From an uncultured Muribaculaceae bacterium (lineage in GTDB: Bacteria; Bacteroidota; Bacteroidia; Bacteroidales; Muribaculaceae): a DNA stretch of 64,000 bases. The stretch is taken from assembly GCA_910579035.1 (NCBI GenBank), contig CAJTSR010000009.1, positions 1 to 64,000 of the forward strand, written 5' to 3'. Both the position numbers and the translations under genes were made by a program. The notes under the pieces were generated by a model. The model saw nothing but the letters and a program-made list of their open reading frames with translations, did no database searches and was not told the origin of the DNA. Below, one piece after another: positions 62,001-64,000 of this stretch (position 1 is its first letter; each line of letters opens with the position of its first letter).

Positions 62001-63977
62001 GAAGGCGGATTTCTCGTACTTTACAACGCGATGGATATTCGACGGATAAAGGACAACAAGTCAAGATACAAGCTGGACGACTACCGCCTGCTCGACGAAT
62101 TTTACAAACTGAAAATCCAGCAAGTGCATATTGTCGGCGAATATGCCAATCTGATGGTGGAGGATTATGATGCCGCCCTGCAGTATGTTCAGGACTATTT
62201 TCAGATGGACTACAAGAAGTTTGTAGCTAAATACTTCAAAGGGAGCAGGGCAAGCGAGATACAGCGCAACCTGACGCCGAATAAATACAATCAACTGTTC
62301 GGGCGCTTATCAGCCCGCCAGATGGATATCATATCCGACAAGGATTCGCGCTGCATAGTGGTCGGAGCCGGGCCCGGCAGTGGCAAAACACGTGTCTTAG
62401 TCCACAAACTGGCCTCGCTCCTGCTCCTTGAAGATGTCAAGCACGAACAACTCCTGATGCTCACATTCTCAAGAGCCGCAGCCACGGAATTCAAGCAACG
62501 CCTTATGGAACTGATCGGCAACGCCGCCCATTTTGTCGAAATAAAAACATTCCACTCGTATTGCTTCGACCTCTTGGGGCGAATCGGAAATCTCGAAGAG
62601 TCCAAAAACGTAGTTGCCAAAGCAGCCGAGATGATATGCCAACGGGAAGTGGAGCCTAACAGAATAGGCAAGACAGTGCTTGTAATAGACGAAGCGCAGG
62701 ACATGGGAGCTGAAGAATACGCTCTTGTCAAGGCCCTGATGGATCACAACGAGGAAATGCGCGTGATTGCCGTGGGAGATGACGACCAGAACATATACGA
62801 GTTCCGAGGCTCCGATTCAGGCCATATGTACAGTCTGGCTCAGGAGAACGGAAGCACCTTCGTGGAAATGACCGAAAACTACCGCAGCGCGCGCATACCG
62901 GTGGTGTTTGCCAACGCTTTTCTGAAAAAGATTGACAACCGCATAAAAAGCATGCCCATCATATCCATGAGCAACGATGAAGGCCTCGTCGAAGTGACAC
63001 ACCATCAATCGCAATACATATATGCGCCTCTTGTCGAGAACTTGCTCAGCCATAGGACCAAGGGCATCTCGGGCGTGCTGACCCAGACAAACGAAGAGGC
63101 TGCCATACTGATGGCTCTCCTTCGAAAACAGGGCGTAAGCTGCAAACTGATACAGTCGATGGACGGTCTGCGCTTCTGGAACATAGCCGAAATGAGGTAT
63201 TTCATGAAGTATGTAGACAAGCGGATAAAAACACCTCTGATTACCGAAGAGTTATGGAACGAGGCAAAGCAGTCCACATACTCCGCTTATACCGGAAGCC
63301 GGAGTCTGGCGTATGTGAAGCGTTGCATCGAGCAGTTTGAACAAACCAATAGCGTGAAATACCTGAGCGACTTCAAAGAGTTCGTGTTTGAGTCCTCCGT
63401 GGAGGACTTCTGCGATGTGTCGGGAAGCGACATCGTGATATCGACCATACACAAGGCCAAGGGCAGGGAATTTGACGACGTGTACATGCTCATATCCGGC
63501 AGCTACGCAAAAGACGCCAATCTGTTGCGCCGATATTACGTAGGAATGACACGGGCGAAAAAACGACTGTTCATACACACCAACAGCAACTTATTCAATA
63601 ATTTAAACGGAGCAAGGTATTTCACAGACCAACGGCAGCCCGGCATGCCTGAAGAAATCATGCTCCAGCTATCTCACAAAGATGTCTTCTTAGGCTTTTT
63701 CAAAGGCCGCAAGCAAGACGTGCTCGCACTGAAAGGCGGCGATGCCTTGACTTACAGCGATTTTCACCTTTACAACTTATCTGGAACACCTGTGGCAAAG
63801 CTGTCGATGAAAATGCAGGCCACATTATCCCAGTGGGAAGAACGAGGCTATAAGGTGAAATCAGCATACGCGCGGTTCGTCGTGGCATGGAAGCCAAAAG
63901 ATGCTCCAAAAGACGAAGCGGAAACAGCCGTGCTTTTAGCCGATTTGGTGCTTTCCTCGCAAGGAAACGACGCCTGA
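59097..63977 (+). CDS. Exonuclease-like / RecQ helicase / UvrD-like helicase fusion
   Basis: 1626 residues. Residues 33-150 resemble a DEDD 3'-5' exonuclease (D37-I-E39, HHDAKY with D87, and C138-R-K-A-N-D143, where DEDDh enzymes usually have His instead of Cys138). Residues 280-680 are a RecQ helicase: FPTGGGKS (309-315), IDEAHCFSSWG, QEAGRAGRD near 600. Winged-helix-like segments follow. Residues 1080-1500 are a UvrD-like superfamily 1 helicase: GAGPGSGKTRVL near 1090, VIDEAQDMG, VGDDDQNIYEFRG, TIHKAKGREFDDVY and YYVGMTRAKKRL. The exonuclease-RecQ order recalls WRN. Likely acts on recombination intermediates or foreign DNA; the role is inferred. Promoter is interrupted by copy D. Confidence 0.88.
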   Translation: MSIWSKLINFNKSGNQNNVAENAAAAPRSIPDYAIIDIEVGISDKRIHDIGALKHNGSVFHKASKEELFAFLNDVDYICGHNIIHHDAKYLFSDKECRQTLVDTLYVSPLLFPERPYHKLVKDDKLLSEQLNNPVNDCRKANDLLLDEIARWESLPREKRLIFASLLRGKAEFEGFLSMVNAEYLDEGLPESIAGLYDGKICRNADLAMLIDRYPCGLAYALALVDTTDYRSITPGWVLHTYPEVEFIVKLLRHTNCHSCDYCNTQLDVLHNLKAFFGYDRFRTYDGQPLQEQAAKAAVSGKSLLAIFPTGGGKSLTFQLPAFMAGRSVHGLTVVISPLQSLMKDQIDNLADRGITEAVTINGMLDPITRSLSIQRVQDGEASLLYISPEMLRSKTIERILTARHVVRFVIDEAHCFSSWGQDFRVDYLYIGKFIQKYQQRKKCKNPIPVSCFTATAKQKVIQDICDYFKQTLDLDLELFASTASRTNLQYSVIHAESDNDKYSKLRNLIAESNCPTIVYVSRTKRTKELAAQLTRDGYKALPFNGKMDSDEKITNQNAFMTDAVRIIVATSAFGMGVDKKDVGMVIHYDISDSLENYVQEAGRAGRDPELNARCYVLYSDNDLDKHFILLNQTKLSISEIQQVWKAVKDLTRQRMRVNCSALEIARQAGWDDSVSDIETRVRTALAALEQGGYLVRGNNVPHVYATGITVKNMDEARTRISASLLFDSDDIEKAVRVIKSLISQKHIAKAQNSDAESRIDYLADILGLSKREVISVVERMRQEGILADSKDISAYLLDAGNSERKSQMLLERFAKLEQYVLSHIPEESLRISYKQLNENAVNDGIGTSKEKDLRTLLYFLTVKGYTRKKEDAARNLVISRQTDLESTIRRFEKRLEISRFAVEWLYKLASDTEKEGAPGQAIQFSVIELLNKIKSSTRSLFGGLDDIQLEDVEEALLYLSKIGALKLEGGFLVLYNAMDIRRIKDNKSRYKLDDYRLLDEFYKLKIQQVHIVGEYANLMVEDYDAALQYVQDYFQMDYKKFVAKYFKGSRASEIQRNLTPNKYNQLFGRLSARQMDIISDKDSRCIVVGAGPGSGKTRVLVHKLASLLLLEDVKHEQLLMLTFSRAAATEFKQRLMELIGNAAHFVEIKTFHSYCFDLLGRIGNLEESKNVVAKAAEMICQREVEPNRIGKTVLVIDEAQDMGAEEYALVKALMDHNEEMRVIAVGDDDQNIYEFRGSDSGHMYSLAQENGSTFVEMTENYRSARIPVVFANAFLKKIDNRIKSMPIISMSNDEGLVEVTHHQSQYIYAPLVENLLSHRTKGISGVLTQTNEEAAILMALLRKQGVSCKLIQSMDGLRFWNIAEMRYFMKYVDKRIKTPLITEELWNEAKQSTYSAYTGSRSLAYVKRCIEQFEQTNSVKYLSDFKEFVFESSVEDFCDVSGSDIVISTIHKAKGREFDDVYMLISGSYAKDANLLRRYYVGMTRAKKRLFIHTNSNLFNNLNGARYFTDQRQPGMPEEIMLQLSHKDVFLGFFKGRKQDVLALKGGDALTYSDFHLYNLSGTPVAKLSMKMQATLSQWEERGYKVKSAYARFVVAWKPKDAPKDEAETAVLLADLVLSSQGNDA

Positions 63978-64000
63978 AAAAAATTTTAGAGCCTGATTCT

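Overview
The window looks like a chromosomal segment of a gut Bacteroidales bacterium, most likely a member of Muribaculaceae (family placement is inference). Supporting signs are many promoters of the Bacteroidota type (TTTG or TTG, 19-21 bases, then TAnnTTTG), weak Shine-Dalgarno signals, two fimbrillin/DUF3575/DUF5119 fimbrial loci, a DUF3127 protein and the purH-mreBCD-mrdA-rodA arrangement. Coding GC is high, except for one AT-rich ATPase gene at 41.4-42.7 kb that looks acquired.

Layout. 0-3.1 kb: tsaD, tRNA-His, a TIGR02757 gene, tRNA-Leu and a TSCPD-domain gene. 3.2-18.9 kb: two adjacent, paralogous fimbrial loci on the minus strand. Each starts with a DUF3575 gene overlapping a DUF5119 lipoprotein gene by ATGA, followed by fimbrillin-like lipoproteins and a large tip-like protein. 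One locus has a C10/G10 run at its predicted promoter; the other has a G9/C9 run inside its first gene. Both are candidate slipped-strand switches. 19.7-25.8 kb: one plus-strand operon of a DUF3127 OB-fold protein with an SSB-like tail, proS, a GT2 glycosyltransferase, umuD, umuC, an HU-like gene, and an HU protein fused to a membrane segment and a LysM-like domain. 25.8-26.65 kb: a non-coding stretch with two small-RNA candidates on opposite strands, a palindromic operator-like motif and the pyrE promoter. 26.7-30.5 kb: pyrE, an SRPBCC protein, a Rieske-like lipoprotein and an SGNH/MBOAT O-acylation pair. 30.6-32.2 kb: META lipoprotein and nitroreductase. 32.4-41.3 kb: purH, the rod-shape operon and a DUF6056 membrane protein. 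41.3-42.7 kb: a DUF4143-type ATPase behind four 23-bp tandem repeats. 42.8-47.2 kb: an OmpA-domain protein, flavodoxin, and an Fe-S aldo/keto reductase with a NapH-like ferredoxin membrane protein. 47.4-53.6 kb: an MG2-domain protein, DUF3737 with a PatB-like lyase, and ndk with an M23/LysM peptidase. 53.9-58.5 kb: a Leloir galactose operon (galK, galE, galM, nucleotidyltransferase). 59.1-64.0 kb: a 1626-residue exonuclease-like/RecQ/UvrD-like fusion.

The most distinctive feature is a 337-338 bp element with 34-bp terminal inverted repeats and no transposase. It occurs four times (the first copy cut by the window edge), always in the same orientation relative to the gene behind it and always against that gene's 5' end (tsaD, TIGR02757, galE, RecQ fusion). 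In one case it supplies the start codon; in another it splits the galactose operon; in a third it separates a promoter box from its gene. A 24-bp end-to-end remnant lies at the stop codon of the last galactose-operon gene. Function is unproven, but the position bias makes it the best candidate here for an undescribed mobile or regulatory system.
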